Of a DNA stretch of 64,000 nt, positions 22,528-35,294 are shown piece by piece; positions within the stretch are counted from its first letter, which is position 1, and the number at the start of each line of letters is the position of its first letter. Source of the DNA: Podospora comata. Taxonomy: Eukaryota; Ascomycota; Sordariomycetes; Sordariales; Podosporaceae. Both the position numbers and the translations under genes were made by a program. The DNA lies in NCBI GenBank assembly GCA_017354895.1, contig CP071495.1, positions 3,269,001 to 3,333,000 of the forward strand, in the 5' to 3' direction. Under the pieces are notes generated by a model. That model was not told where the DNA came from, ran no database searches, and saw only the letters and a program-made list of their open reading frames with translations.

Positions 22528-24850
22528 TAAATAATATTCGCAATGCTAATCCTCTTCTGACTCTCACTCTTAATACTCGACACCCCAGACGCAGCCGCCG
22601 AAGGGCTGTTATTAGACGACGACCCACTCCCCATCTCCATCGGCCTAGGAGGAGGGGCAGAAAACGGCATCGGCAGCGGCGCCATCTTCATCTCGTGGCC
22701 CTGACCAGCTGGCATCTCCATCTTGACCGGTGGTAGTGAAGGTGGAGGGGGGCCAGGCGTGAGCTCCATCTTCATCGGGCCCCAGGTTTGCTGGCGAGTA
22801 GGCACGAGAGCAGCCGGAGGGGGAGGGGGAGGAGGAGGAGGAGGAGCGGCGGCGCTCGTGGGACTGGATGCACCAGACGCCAAGCACCGGATGGAATTCT
22901 CCAGCCTCTCCCAACCAGTCGGCCCCCACTCCCATCTCTGTTCGCTCGTCAGGTTTGTCCTTGCGTCGATGCTGAAAAGAGTGTGCTTCCCGTTGGCAGC
23001 CCCCGATGGAACAAGAGGAGCGGGCGACGGCGGCTCACGGTCGCTGCCTGCCCAGACCCAGGCTGTGTCAGGGCTGGCCTGGAGGTCAGAACTGACGTAC
23101 GCGACCAGCTCCTCGTCTCGAAAGAGCGCTTCTTGAATCGCAGACTGGGACGGACGTGGTGGTGGGGGTCCGTATGGTGAGGGAGGATGACTGGGGGATG
23201 GCGACTGGGCGAGGTAGCTTGTAATCTCGGCTCGCCTGTTTCCGAGAACCTGGACGAAAAAGCCGAGATAACGGCCGCAAGGCATGGCAACATCACGGTG
23301 CTCGTTGATGGATGCTAGGGCGCGGACGCAGGTAGCCGCCTGATCAAACCAGCCCGTGATCAGCAAGAACAGCGCGCAGCGGAAGATGTGTGTGGTCAGA
23401 AGCGCTGTAGCGCCTTCCGGAAGATCGGGTGTAACTCGCAGGAGAAGAGCAGCGGTTTCGAGAGCCGTGTGAGTGCACTGTTCAAAGGCCGTCCGTCGCA
23501 CGTCGGGGGGGCAGGAAGGGAGCAGGTTGTGTCGGTGGAGCAGCAGGCGTGCGTGGAGGAGGTAGACCAAGGGGTTGAGAAGCGCAGGGGTCATGGGGGC
23601 GTTGCTCGTAGGGTCGCAAGCCTGTGGAAAGGTTCGAAGGCAGGAGGAAAAGTGCTGGTCAAACGTTGCCAGCCGGGTCGGTGCAATAACGGGGGACGAG
23701 AGGGCTCTGCCGAGCGCTGTGTAAGAACGCACAACGTGTATCACGGCGAGCAGAGAATGCGTAAGCGGCTCTGCGCCCACGGGCACCCTTGGGCCCTGCT
23801 CAGAGATGAAGCAGTCGTCGACTCCAGCGGGCAACGAGACGTCGCAGTCGGAATCCTCAATCATCATCGGCCTCCCGAGTTCGATAGACAGGCTGCGATC
23901 AAGAAGGTAGATGGCCCACCATGTCCTCCTGCGCATCTCACCCTCGAGGAACTGCCATGGCCCCAATTCGGTGTAGAGACCAAGGTCTTGAGCCACCCGG
24001 ACAGCATTGCCGAGCCAGTTCCAAGCAGCAAGCTTCAGGTTCATCTCATTCAACGCCACAGTAATAAGCACAAACACGCGCGCATTGTCCAGCTCATACT
24101 CGTTGTTCCAAGGGTCAATCAAACTCCGCGTCGTCTCGAGAAGATGGGCTGCCGAATACGCTCGGTTGTGCTCGTTCTCGGATGTAAAGAGCCTTCCAAC
24201 GGCCATGACGGCAAAGAACACAGACATGAAGGCCTGCGTGACTCGAATCGGATTGCCCTGGCGGTAGAGCCCATCTACCGTCTGCACAAAGCTATTCCAG
24301 TGCAGAATGGGCGTCATGGTATGGGCAGAGGTGAAGTAAGCCCTGAGCAACGAGTCTGTCGTCTGCCTGGGAGGCAGCATGGAAGTGAAGTCCCTCGGAT
24401 CAGGGGCCGCCACCGGTCGGTATGGCGCTGGTGGCTTCCAGATTCCCCTGGAAAAGCTTCGTAGGTTGGTTCTTGCTCGAGCGAGGTCGTGAATGCTGGC
24501 GGGCCGCTTCTTGCGCTTGGGGGCCGAGGCGATCTCGGGGAGCTGGAGCGGCAGCTGCTCCACGCCGTCCACATCCATATCAAACTGGCCGTCCCTCTCT
24601 TGCAGCATGCGGCGGAGACTGTTGTTCTCGCGGCGAACCCGTTCCATCTGCTTTTCCAAATCCTGCACCTGCTTGATGGACGACATGCGTCGGTTAGTTT
24701 CCTTGGTGAACTGGCACTTGACGCTCCGGCTCGAGCACTCGGAGCAGCTCGTAGTCTCGGTGGCATCGCATTTGACCTTCCTCTCGCGGCAGGCATCGCA
24801 GCTGGGATCTTTTCTCCTCTGGCGGTATGCTCGCTTCTGGGCCTGGGAGC

Positions 24851-24887
<37 letters not shown>

Positions 24888-25328
24888 GCTGGAAGACGAT
24901 GGGAGCTGGGCATGAGAGGGCCCTGGGGTGCCAGCAACTGACTCCCCTGACTGCATCGACTCTCGCTCCATGGTAGACGATGTTGCTGTGACGGGGGTGT
25001 ATGGTTGGAACGAATGGCTGCCTAGTTGGGGGAGCTGCTGCTGGTGAACCGAAGGCAAAGGTGTCGGGAGGCCCAAAGGTTGTGAAGGGGCGGTTTGGTG
25101 TGAGGGAGAGTGTTGGTGTGTTTGCGGCGGCGGCGGTTGATGATGGTGATGGTGATGGTGATGGTGATGATGGAGGCTCACACTTGGGCTTGGCCTCATC
25201 AGGCCGCCAAGGTACTGTGTAAGCGGTTTGGGTGAGGCGGCCGACGAGACACCCGAGGATTCGTAGGGCCGTGAGGAGGGGTTGGGAGATGGAGGATGGG
25301 AATACGGGTTGTGTGACGCAGCGGCCAT
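22527..25328 (-). CDS. Zn2Cys6 fungal transcription factor with Fungal_trans domain
   Basis: Nuclear regulator, single exon, 933 residues. The binuclear cluster at about residues 178-205 is CDACRERKVKC, then CSECSSRSVKC, giving the six-cysteine pattern. A basic linker and a coiled coil follow (QVQDLEKQMERVRRENNSLRRML), the usual dimerisation segment. The central region carries the PF04082-type block (LLRAYFTSAHTMTPILHW, WNWLGNAVRVAQDLGLY, EMRRRTWWAIYLLDRSLSIELGRP). The N-terminus has an 11-His run and a 12-Asn run, and the C-terminus a Pro run, all microsatellite-encoded. The start is ATG 25328; no intron is needed. I cannot name the target genes. The gene has about 10 kb of gene-free DNA upstream, which suggests a long regulatory region. 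Confidence 0.92.
24852..24895 (+). repeat. (GTT)n microsatellite encoding poly-Asn
   Basis: A perfect run of GTT on the + strand reads as 12 AAC codons in the transcription factor, ahead of the zinc cluster. Confidence 0.95.
25138..25172 (+). repeat. GATGGT repeat encoding poly-His
   Basis: A GATGGT-type microsatellite that reads on the - strand as CAC/CAT codons, giving the 11-His run of the transcription factor. Confidence 0.9.
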
Positions 25329-27990
25329 AGTGCTGCTGGGGCTACAGCTGCTTTAAGAAGCAGAGATTCCGACAGCCTGATTCGGAACCGTCTCCACTAG
25401 GTCAAGGTCCCCGATAGGATGGGTTATGGGGGGAAGCTGCCGGTCAACAAGGAACATGCAGACGGGAAGTATTTGGGGGTAGCCGAAGTGTTTTCTGGGA
25501 ATGGGAAGGGTGTTTAAAGGAAACCAAGCGCGGTCTGAGCTCCCTCGTTTCTCCTGGTCTTGTTCTCCTCTCCCACCCCTGGTCGTTTGGATGCACCACA
25601 AAGTAGTAGGTAATGTAGACTACCCACACCACCTCGAAAATAGATACCCACGCACGATGTTGTCTTGGGCGGGTGGTGGCGGTCACTGCTTGTCGTCGAG
25701 CAGCGGGTCTGGCTTCTTTTCTTTCTGTCTAGTCCTCTTCAGTGTTGCAGACCGGTACGGAGGCAATAACAGAGTGTCTCAAAGTGTGTTGACGAGGGCC
25801 TCCAGTCCCTTCCCGAACAGCTCCGTCCAGCTCGAAAGTCCCGGGGTGGTATCTAGCGGTGATGCAACGCCGTGCAACCACAGTGCCGTTTTCTGATCCG
25901 CAAAGTCTTGGTGCGGCCTGTAGCTGGCGCAGTTGAGGTTGCGGTTGCGGTTGCCGTCCAATGCTTTTCCGTAGCAGTCAGGCCCTGCCCCTTGTTCCGC
26001 AGCCTCTCTTGTTTCTCTCTCTTCTCTCGGGATCCTATCGTGGAGGAAGGCGAGTGAGAGAGAGCAGTGTGAGGGCGAGCAAGAGTAGCAATTGGGTTAG
26101 AAAGCTTGCGCCGTTTGGTCCCGAGACGGCCGCAATGCGACCATGTGTTAAAAGGCGGTCGTATTAGTAGAAGCCGTGACTCTCCAGCCTGCGGCCTGTA
26201 AGTGAGGTCTTGCTGGGGAACCGGCAAAAGGCGACCGGGCGGGCGTGTGTAAATGCGCACCCAGCTACGGGCCACGTCTGGTTCGCCGGAACTACCAAGC
26301 TGGTGAGCGAAAGGGCAACGGCTGAGAGCAGGCGCAACCGCACTTGGGGAGCCTAAGCCTGCAGAGATGGGGGGGTAAACAGGAGGCGGCGGAGACAGCG
26401 GCAAAGCGGAGGGCGCTGGTATGAGGATCCGAGATGCAGCACACACGGCTGATGGGTGGTGTTTTGTTGTAGGAAGCTCTCGTCTTGAAAGGGAAAAGCG
26501 AAGGAGAGGCCGTCTGGCGAAGGGAGAGCAGAGGGTGTCAGAAGGAGGGGGAAGTCTGGTATCGAAGCTTGATTTGAGAGGACCGAGCAGAAGAGGGTTG
26601 TAGCTGGGTAGCAATGACAAGCCGGGGCATCTCAACCAGCCATAGCCATGTTTCCATGCTCCATCATCATCCCATGTCCTAGTGCTAGTGTAGTCCCTAC
26701 TCCATACTCCCTAGTACACAGCCTTCAGGGGTGGGGAGCAGAGGAGGGGATGACGGGACAAGGCCGGAGGGGACCAAGTGGTGCTGTATTGAAAATCCGT
26801 ACTGTGATGATGCTTTGGTAACAAACGATACAACAGTAGTGTACGTCCGTATGCCCACTCGACCACCCAGGGTCCGCCCTTCTCTGCAGCACGGCCCTTT
26901 GACTGGTGCTTGGGGGTGCAGTTGACGTCTCCGTAGAGCTCGCAAGCCACCCCTGGATCTGTCCAAGACACGAGTGACATGTGCTGCTGCTGATGCTCCA
27001 GAGAGGCAAAAAAGCAATTCCTGCTCGGGTTTTGGTGCCCGCTGCCGACAGCTTGTTCTCAGACGCCCACAGACGGGGGGCTCGCTAGCAAAACACCCCG
27101 GCCCCTGACACAGTGAACCCCGGTCGCTTTTATCAACACAGAGCAGCCAAACCGGCTATGACCGTGCAAAAATAAGGTACTGTGCCGCACATCACTGACA
27201 TTCCCGTTTTTCCATCCCACTGTGCCCGGAAAGCGTGAAAGCCACGCTGTCCCTTGCGCACGCAGCAGGCAGATGGGCGATCAGCGTTGCGGCGGAAACT
27301 GGTGCAAGGGAGTTGACGAACAAGCATTTGTGACGTAGGTGGGCTTCACTCAGGCATGACGATGATGCTCGTTGAGACGCTTCACCCTATTTTTCTCGTC
27401 TCTTCTCGAGACGGAATGAAAAACCCGGCATGTGGGACCAGGTGAGCCGAACCAAAGTCAGAGAGGATGCAGCCTGTGCCGTACGGGAAGGGAGCGGCTT
27501 CCAATCGGTTGCCTTGGGGTCTCTGGTGTCTTTGCTGTCTGTGTGGTGCAGGATGCTAGAAAACTGTGCCCGTGTGGCGTAAAAATCCATTATTCAGTTG
27601 TCGAGTGTCGTGATGGATGCACAGCTCCCCGCTGGATGACCGCCTCACCCGTTGTGCCGCGCCGTCGAAGCTGCGGTCATTGCAGAAGGATCACACAGAT
27701 GGCTGTCTGGCGGGGCTGACAATGTAATGAGATGAACTGCAACTGACCCACGCGGCGTGACAGGTTCCTTACCCCGTGGCATGATGTGCATCGGAATCGA
27801 GTTGCCAGCAGGAGGGCTGGTCAACGGACAGTCTCAACTGGCTACGGGTGAGACATGAAAGACAGGCACCGCTATAGTTGTTGAGGCTTGAGACCTCGTC
27901 GGTCTTTCAAATCCGTACGATATGTGTGGACCAGTATCTACGGATACAAAGGCCGAGAAGAGCCACACTAACTCCATGCTGGTGGGCAGT

Positions 27991-28013
27991 TCGGCCGGCC
28001 GGCCGGCCGGCGA
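27991..28013. repeat. GGCC palindromic repeat
   Basis: Five consecutive GGCC units, a perfect self-complementary stretch, in non-coding DNA. Confidence 0.9.
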
Positions 28014-31000
28014 GCGGACACCATCCCCTCTGCTGGATTCCGAACTGTAACCTGTAACGACAGTCTCGACATTCTCGAATCCTGGACGTAATAACCCAGG
28101 CTTATTATGATCTTCGGCGCAACTCCCGGAGGCTCAGGGATGGGTAACTTTGGCGTCAAACACGTGTAGCTTAAATAAAAGTCTCGGCCCTATCTCGAGA
28201 CAGAGACAATCAGATACCGAGATGCTTTCTTTTACTCGTTGATCATGTCTTGCTTGAGGAGAGCACGCTCACCATGTGCTCGTACTCGTGTCGGGATCCG
28301 GTGTGCGTGATCTCATGGCTGTGAGACAGAGAGAAAGAGCAAGAATTGATGTCGTTCACCTGCAATTGCTAGCCTCCTAGCGTAGCCCTGTTTGGTGAAG
28401 CGCCATGGCCGCGCTGGATCTCGGTAACGGGAGGGGCTCGATGCAACGTGCCGCTTGGACGAGTCGGCGAGGCAGTGGAAACCGCCAAGCACAGCGTCCA
28501 TCCACAGCAGCGGGACTGGTTTTTGGTCCAAGGCAATTCGCGCTTCGGGAATGCGGAATGCGGAATAGATGAAGAGGGGAGCCCAATCATGTCGGCAGGC
28601 ATCCGGAAGCCGGCTCGATTAGAGAGTCGTTTGATTGATGGAAGATTTTGATGAGGTCGTGCTGGGCCCGCAGAACCACAACAGTACCTGATCCGGAACC
28701 ATTTCTGCCAGACGAGGGGGAAAATACACTACTATACACTACGGCTGTTGCTCCGATAGCGTCTCTTTGTGCTTCGGTTGGCCGCCGAGGGTGCCGAATT
28801 CGAATCCACGTTCACCGATGCCAGCCCATGTGCCCATGTCGGTGATCGTCAGCCTGTTACTGAGGAGGCATGAGGCATGGTGACGTGACCATGTATATCT
28901 GTGCAATGTCAACTTGTAGAACAGAGAAAGCAGAGACCGAGACACACATGCAATTCCTGGTTGATTGAATTTGAAAAGTACACTTTACAAATAACGAATT
29001 CAATTTTCATCAGATTTCAACCGACGGGAGCGGGGCACTGGCAATTGATGCGCGCGGTGGACCTCTCGCCGTGAGAACACTCCCGCTTGGCACGCTTGGC
29101 GCCCTTCACACCCATATCCTTGCCAGCCACGCCCGAGCTTCTGACCAACCGGCAGGGGCCAGGGAAAGAAGCCGTCGAAGGATTTTGGAGCCATTAGCAG
29201 CCACCTACTGGACAACTATAGGCCGTATAGGCCGGGGTGGCACTGACCCCCCGCCCAAAGACCGTTTCAAGATCGATGTGCGAGATTTGCGGTGCCGAGA
29301 AACTGACAGGCCAGAACGTCGTGTCTTTCAACAAGTCCACCGACAAAGTTCAAGACTACTGATAGTTCCACTACACTGACAGAGTAATCATTGGTAATTA
29401 ATAGCAGGATCCCGGCTTCCAGGTTCACACCGAGAATCCAATAAACAAAAAGCCTCTATTGGAAACCATCCCACCATCTTCTTTCCCTCCAGTCGCTAGC
29501 TAGCTGTCTGGCTGTGCCTTCCCAGATCAGATCATGCTGCAACATATCCCCAGATAGGCAAGAGCAAAACAGAGATGTACCTTCCAGTAAAATTGTGTGA
29601 AGACACAACTCCGCTCCGGGTCGGAGACTTTGACACCTCTAGGCAGGCACGCCGGAAAGGAAGGAGTGGCTCGCGGGATGGATTGCGGCTGGAGCAAAGA
29701 ACCAAAAACACTTGTGAACTTTCCGTCTGATGAAGGAGCTGAAGTCAACCAAGGCAGCTGATGAATGGCTCGCTTGCAACTTGCAACTCTTCCCTTCCCC
29801 CCTCTCTTTCCTCCCCTTTGAGAGCCCAGACCCTCTTGGCACCCGAATTCCCGTTTTTTTTTTCTCGCCGGGCGTCAGCCACAGCCACCATCGCATCGAC
29901 CATCAACTGTTGGGCTTACCGATGGCTTACCGTTTTCTATCAGGCAGAACCCAGCTACCGGAGAAAAGAACCGGCCGTGTCAACCGACCTCGGGCCCCAG
30001 AGCCGGTTCTACCATCATCTCGGCAAGTCTGGTTGTTGATATGCCCATCCAGTGTTCGCCAATACCGAGTACTCTCCGAGAACCTTTCGTGACGAAAATG
30101 CGGCTCAGTCGTAGCGAAGCTGCTCAGCTGTATTGATCGGGCCCTAATGTCACCTCTCTCCTATTCCTCGCTCCCCACCTTGTTTCACGCGCTTATTGAC
30201 TTGTAAATGACTGCTACAGCACCACTGGGGACCGAGATTCCCACATGTCCACGACGCCCGTCTGTCTTCCAAGCTTCCCTTCCAAGCTTCTAGTGGCTGC
30301 CACCCGCAGCGTGGAGGTGTGCTGAGCAAGGGTGAATTGTTGCGGACCTGTTGATTTGAAGCCATGTCCTGTGCCGAGAATGCGGGATTCCAGGAAGCTG
30401 GACGCCATCATGAGCCACCAACTCCGACGCATTGCTGCGGGAGAAACCGAAAAGGGAGCCAATACTTCGCGAGTTGCAGCCACTCTGAATCCTCATCGCT
30501 GTCAATATGGACACTGCGATGCCATCATGCAGAGTTCGGTACAGAGTACGTACACAGCCAAGGGTCGCTCTCTCGCCAACCAGTCCGGTTGGCCAACATC
30601 AACCTCGCTTCCCGCCGCCATTGCAGTAGAAGTGGAAACAGATGAGGTGGTATTCTGACAAAGTTCCATTGGACTTTTCTCGTCCCTCGTCCAGTCAGTT
30701 GTCTCGTGTCGTTCTGCCTTGTGGTTCGGATAGGTAGAAGCGATTTGTTGGGAAGTAGAGCTTCACCCACCCCGGAAGGAACGACAGTATCAGCAGTCTG
30801 ATATTAGGCGCTCGAATCGCCGTATCGTGGACGTCGAAGGACGAATGGCACCACTTGGCGGCGGGTTTTGCCCACACTACTATACTCAGCCCAGCCTTGG
30901 ATGATCTCACAACCACCCATCCGACTGCCGAAATCCGGGCAAGCTGTTCAGCTCCGCACACACATGGATAACCATCCCGACCACTCAGAAGCACGCACAA

Positions 31001-33232
31001 GTCTGTCCTTCCACATTGCACGACATTCCTATGGAGTAGACGAGAAGACACACGGTCGATCACGCACTGTTGTTTGTTTCTCCCAACGGGTGGTCGGAAG
31101 TGTAGCCTGCTCTTCGTCCCACGCTGCTTGAGACATGCCTACCGTGCGTGGTCCAGTCCAAGCGAACTCTCGGGACGTTGGAATTGTGGCGAACGTGTGA
31201 CCACCGGTGAAGGTTTCCCAGTCTTTTCTAGTGAGACTTTTCTGTACACGTGTGGAAACGGTGTAGAGGGCAAGCCATTCCGTGTCCGGTCAAGGGATAC
31301 GGCGTCAAGTGAGCTTGCTGACGGCAGAGGATGCCACCCCACCAAACACGCTGATTTGTAGGGATATACGAAGCATGTCGTCGTCTTGACGGAGGTTGAT
31401 GGGTGGCAGAGTTGCTGAGCTCCATGTGGTCATGATGAACAAGGCTCCTTGCAACCAGCATGCTGTGCAACGGCCGGGCAGCGTGAGAGCCGGCCGATGG
31501 AGCATCTCACAATATAGAGGAGGGTTTCCGATTCGCATCCAGCCCTGGCCGGGTTGCGGATGTCGACGGATACTGTGTGCTTGGGATCTCGGAGAAGGGC
31601 CGTACGGGCTTCAAGCAGGTCTTTGTACTGGACCATTTAGGTCCGTTGCAAGGGAGAACGGCGGCGACTCAGCCGGTCCTATCAAGACATGTACGGTCCC
31701 GTTCACGGCCCAGCAACTTGTACCGCGCAAACTACGGATTGACGCTCCACGTGTAAGTCACTTCTCTTCTCACAGATTCCTATCTCGTCACACAGTACCA
31801 GCGGAATCACTGCGCTATGGTTGCACACCGTCCAGGCTTCCACCATGCCGTAAAATGAAGGGCGGTTACTCGGAAGACGCCTTGTCGAAAATTATGGCCG
31901 AATATCACAAGACTGCGCAACAATTGCTGTTCCTACTTCCAGGTTATCACAATGGCCAGACGCAAGACTCTCATTACAGGGACGAGCTATCACATGTATT
32001 ATCATGCCGCCGTCGATGAGCCGTCAGTTCTGGAGACGAGACGCTGCATGACTGGTCGCATGTGCCGAGATGGAGGGGAGTGAATGAGCGGAGAAGGAGG
32101 GGGAGATGAGGGGCCTCTGTTTCGTTGAGATGATGAGGGGTGAGGGGGGACGTTGCGCCGTATTCGTTTCCTCCCACAAAACACAAAACAAATATCTCCG
32201 CTGTCTGTCGTGTGTGGTTGGTTTGGTTTCCGAGGGTTGAGAGCGGAACGGCAAAGAAATAAAGGAGGGCTTTTGTTGAGACTTCTGGTTGGCTTCGCTG
32301 AACCTGACGTTTCTTTTTCCTTCGCTTAAGGGAATGGGCAAACAAGAGTGCGGATGGGGTTCTCGGTACCTGACCGATGACGCCAAGGGCCCTGTCGGAT
32401 GGCTTCCGAAACTAGAGCGTCGATCCTCTTGTTCCCACCCGGTTGGCTGTCGTCAGGAGGAAGAGAAAAAGAAAAGGTGAACGGCGCGCTCGAGACTCGT
32501 GGCAGAGATCACAATCACAACGGCAGCGTGCTTTACACGTGCCGACTTCGTGAATGTCTCGGTCGGCGCTTTTTGCTTTCTTTTGCCTGTCTGAAGGTCT
32601 TTTCCGGCTTTTTGAGACATTGATGGAAAGAATCACTGATCAACAACCTCGTGGGCAGGATTACGATACAGTACTTGGACTCATCAGCACACACAGTACG
32701 GAGCAGTCGGGAAAGACAATCTTTTGAACAAGAAACGGTTTTCGTTTTCAAAACCCCTCCCTACAACCCCGGTCCCCCCCCATCCCCCCGGTCCCCTGGT
32801 CCCCCGGCAGAGAGAGCACAAAAAAGAGAAGAAGAAAAAAGAAGCTTTCAGCCAATTATCGAGATGCGGGATCCGAGATTCAGAAGGGGGAGCAGATCAA
32901 CAGATGCCCACCCGAGCGGACGCAACCATGGGCCGTGCTAAGCGCTAGGCCCTTTTCGGGAACCTCTTCGTGGCCGTGGTTCCGAAGAAAACTCACCACC
33001 AGTGCCTGTGAGGCGCTGTAGCTGTGAAGGGCTGGCGCTGTTTTGTGTGTGGGTGGATGATGAGGTGTGAGTGGTTCTTTGTGAGAAAACAATCTTGGTT
33101 TTCGTCACCCCCACCACGCACTGCTGGGCATCAGCAGCAAAGCGATAATCAACCCAAGTCCCTTTTGCTGCGGGCGTTCCACTCCACCACAAAACGCCCC
33201 ATATCGGGCCCGGCAGCTGCCGCGGCGCGCAA

Positions 33233-33252
33233 CAACCACCACCACCACCACT
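33233..33252 (+). repeat. (ACC)n microsatellite
   Basis: Six ACC units in non-coding DNA. Confidence 0.9.
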
Positions 33253-35294
33253 AACGATGGAACGGCTGGGCTGGGCAGGCCTGGGCTGATGGGGGGAGGA
33301 ATGAAATGCAGGGACCTGGTTGGGAGATTATTTTGGGTGGTGTTTAGGAAGTGAAAACCGACGTAAGTAGGTAGGTGGATGAGAACAGGGAAAAGGTTGG
33401 GTATCATGCTTGGAGTCGGCAAGGTGAGTTGCTGATCAACGAGCCACCAAAAGAACTTCTGGAATATGTGTGAGATTACTACACTACGACACTGCAAAGA
33501 CAACAGTTCAGCAAGCCGTTGAGATTTAGATTATCTATTATCAAATTGGGAACTTTTGGACAGAGACAGAAGCGAGCGAGAAACGTCACCGTGCCATGCC
33601 CATCCTACGGGGAGGGGAGCCATCGTGTGTGTAAGGCAAGGTATATCTATCTTGGCATGGGAACTTTACACACAGTGTTACATACATACCACCAAACACC
33701 GAACCAAACACCAAAGAACATATCGCCTCCTGCTCGTTCTTTCTACATTTCTTCTAGCGCAAAAGCGCGATTTCGGAACCGCGGAAGGCGGAACGGGCAG
33801 CATCGCATCGCATATCGAGGGTTATCGTCACATTGTGAGATGCTACGTTGGGGTTGTAGTGGGTGGTATGGGTCTGGGCGTTACCACGGTTCGCTTAATG
33901 GGCTTTGGGGGTTTGAGGCTGGATAAGGCCGAGTGAGCAGGGCGGCGGGTTGAAGTTGGAGTGGTGATGGATGGGTTGTGGCGTATGTGTGAGAGAGGGG
34001 AAGGATGGGAGATCTTTGGCGTTGTGTCGGGAGGATGTCGAAGTCACGAGCTGGAATGGGATGGTTGGGAGGTAGGAGTGGTGATATCTGGTTGGGTTTG
34101 GGAGGTAGGTTGCTGTTGAGGGGGATACGGGGCCACAGAGGAAGGTATGAGGGCATCATGAAAGGGACCAAGAGATGACCTTAACAGGCTACTGGCACAA
34201 AGCTGGAGACTGGAGTCTTCCTGGAAGGCTTTTTCTCTGAACAATACCTTCTGCTGACATTAACAGGTTGAGAAGAGTCTTTGATCACAAGTCTTGGTGC
34301 TCTCAACCGAAATAGACACCGGGCAACATTGTAAATGACACAAGAAGCTGATCCATGCTCTACGTCAAAGAAAGATACGACAACCTCTGGCGCGTTGGCA
34401 GACTTTCGAGATTGGCGAATGTGTTTGTTGAGAAGCACGCCTTCTGCCACAATGTAGACTTCCGCTTATTCCTTCTGTCTTTCTACCTGTATGGGCTTAT
34501 AGCTATCTGGGCATTGCAAGTAGCAAATAAAATCTGGTGACAGGCTGTGACTCGTTACGCCCTACACTTGAGATACATTGAGCTCGGAGAACACCAGATC
34601 TGTTTGACATCGCCCGCAACTTCCGGCAGTGTTTTCTCCTAAGCCTCCAGGTCTAATTGAGCAAACTACCGCAAGCCAAAAAAATATGTGCACCTACGTT
34701 CAACGACTGGGCCTCGAGCTATTAGTAGACTTTTGTGTTGCTTACTATCTCCTCCAAGGACGTCTATCTGCCAGGGTTTATCTGTCAGTCAAAACCCTCA
34801 ATGAAGGATCCCATCAGTCAGGTCACTGCAGGAATTCTGTCATCGTCGAAACCCATTACAGAGAGTACTGAGTCTCGTCGTCTGCTCAGGCCTCTCTCAC
34901 TAAAAAGTCTCGATCCAACTAGGTGAGCCGTCTCACAAGTCTAAGCAGCTTCGTGATACCTCCCCTCTATTACAAGTCCAGTCACAGCAACAGGTCTGTT
35001 TCACCAGGTTAGGTAGGACTTCCATAGAAAGCTTGCTTACCAAGCTGGTACACAGCGTTTCCCCAATCGCAACGGCGGCAACTCTAACCGGAGGAAACAA
35101 TAAACGGGACAACATAGGACAGATATACATATCAAGGCTATGTATGCTTGGCCTCAATATAACATCGTCAGGATTCTCAACACCCTAAAATGCTTTGCCG
35201 CTGGGTACTATCACAACAACAATATGCAAGACAAAACAAAGCCAAAAAACCATCAAATTCTAGGTAAAGGTATCATAAATCGCCACCCCATTTT

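Larger units (their letters stand above)
25329..35294. other. Ten-kilobase interval without a supportable gene
   Basis: I read both strands across this stretch and found no frame with family motifs, no convincing intron-linked exon series, and no recognisable tRNA or 5S rRNA. Composition is ordinary (about half GC) and not AT-rich like a RIP-degraded block, so it does not look like decayed transposons. The longest ATG-initiated frame is about 206 codons (31399-32019). The part next to 25328 should hold the promoter and leader of the Zn2Cys6 gene, and the part next to 35294 the 3' UTR of the hydrolase gene. Local oddities are a (GGCC)n palindrome at 27991-28013 and short purine or pyrimidine runs. 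Confidence 0.55.

Noticed and set aside
23388-24464. 358-codon + strand frame inside the Zn2Cys6 gene
   Set aside because: Antisense shadow of the transcription factor, with no independent features.
25853-26635. 260-codon open frame on the - strand upstream of the Zn2Cys6 gene
   Set aside because: It has no ATG, starts only at TTG, and looks like GC-rich leader or promoter sequence.
28788-28812. AATTCGAATCC, reminiscent of a tRNA T-loop
   Set aside because: The flanking bases do not form a T-stem, and no acceptor or anticodon arm can be folded around it.
31399-32019. 206-codon ATG-initiated frame on the + strand in the gene-poor interval
   Set aside because: Composition is erratic with no domain-like pattern, and a frame of this length is expected by chance in a 64-kb window.
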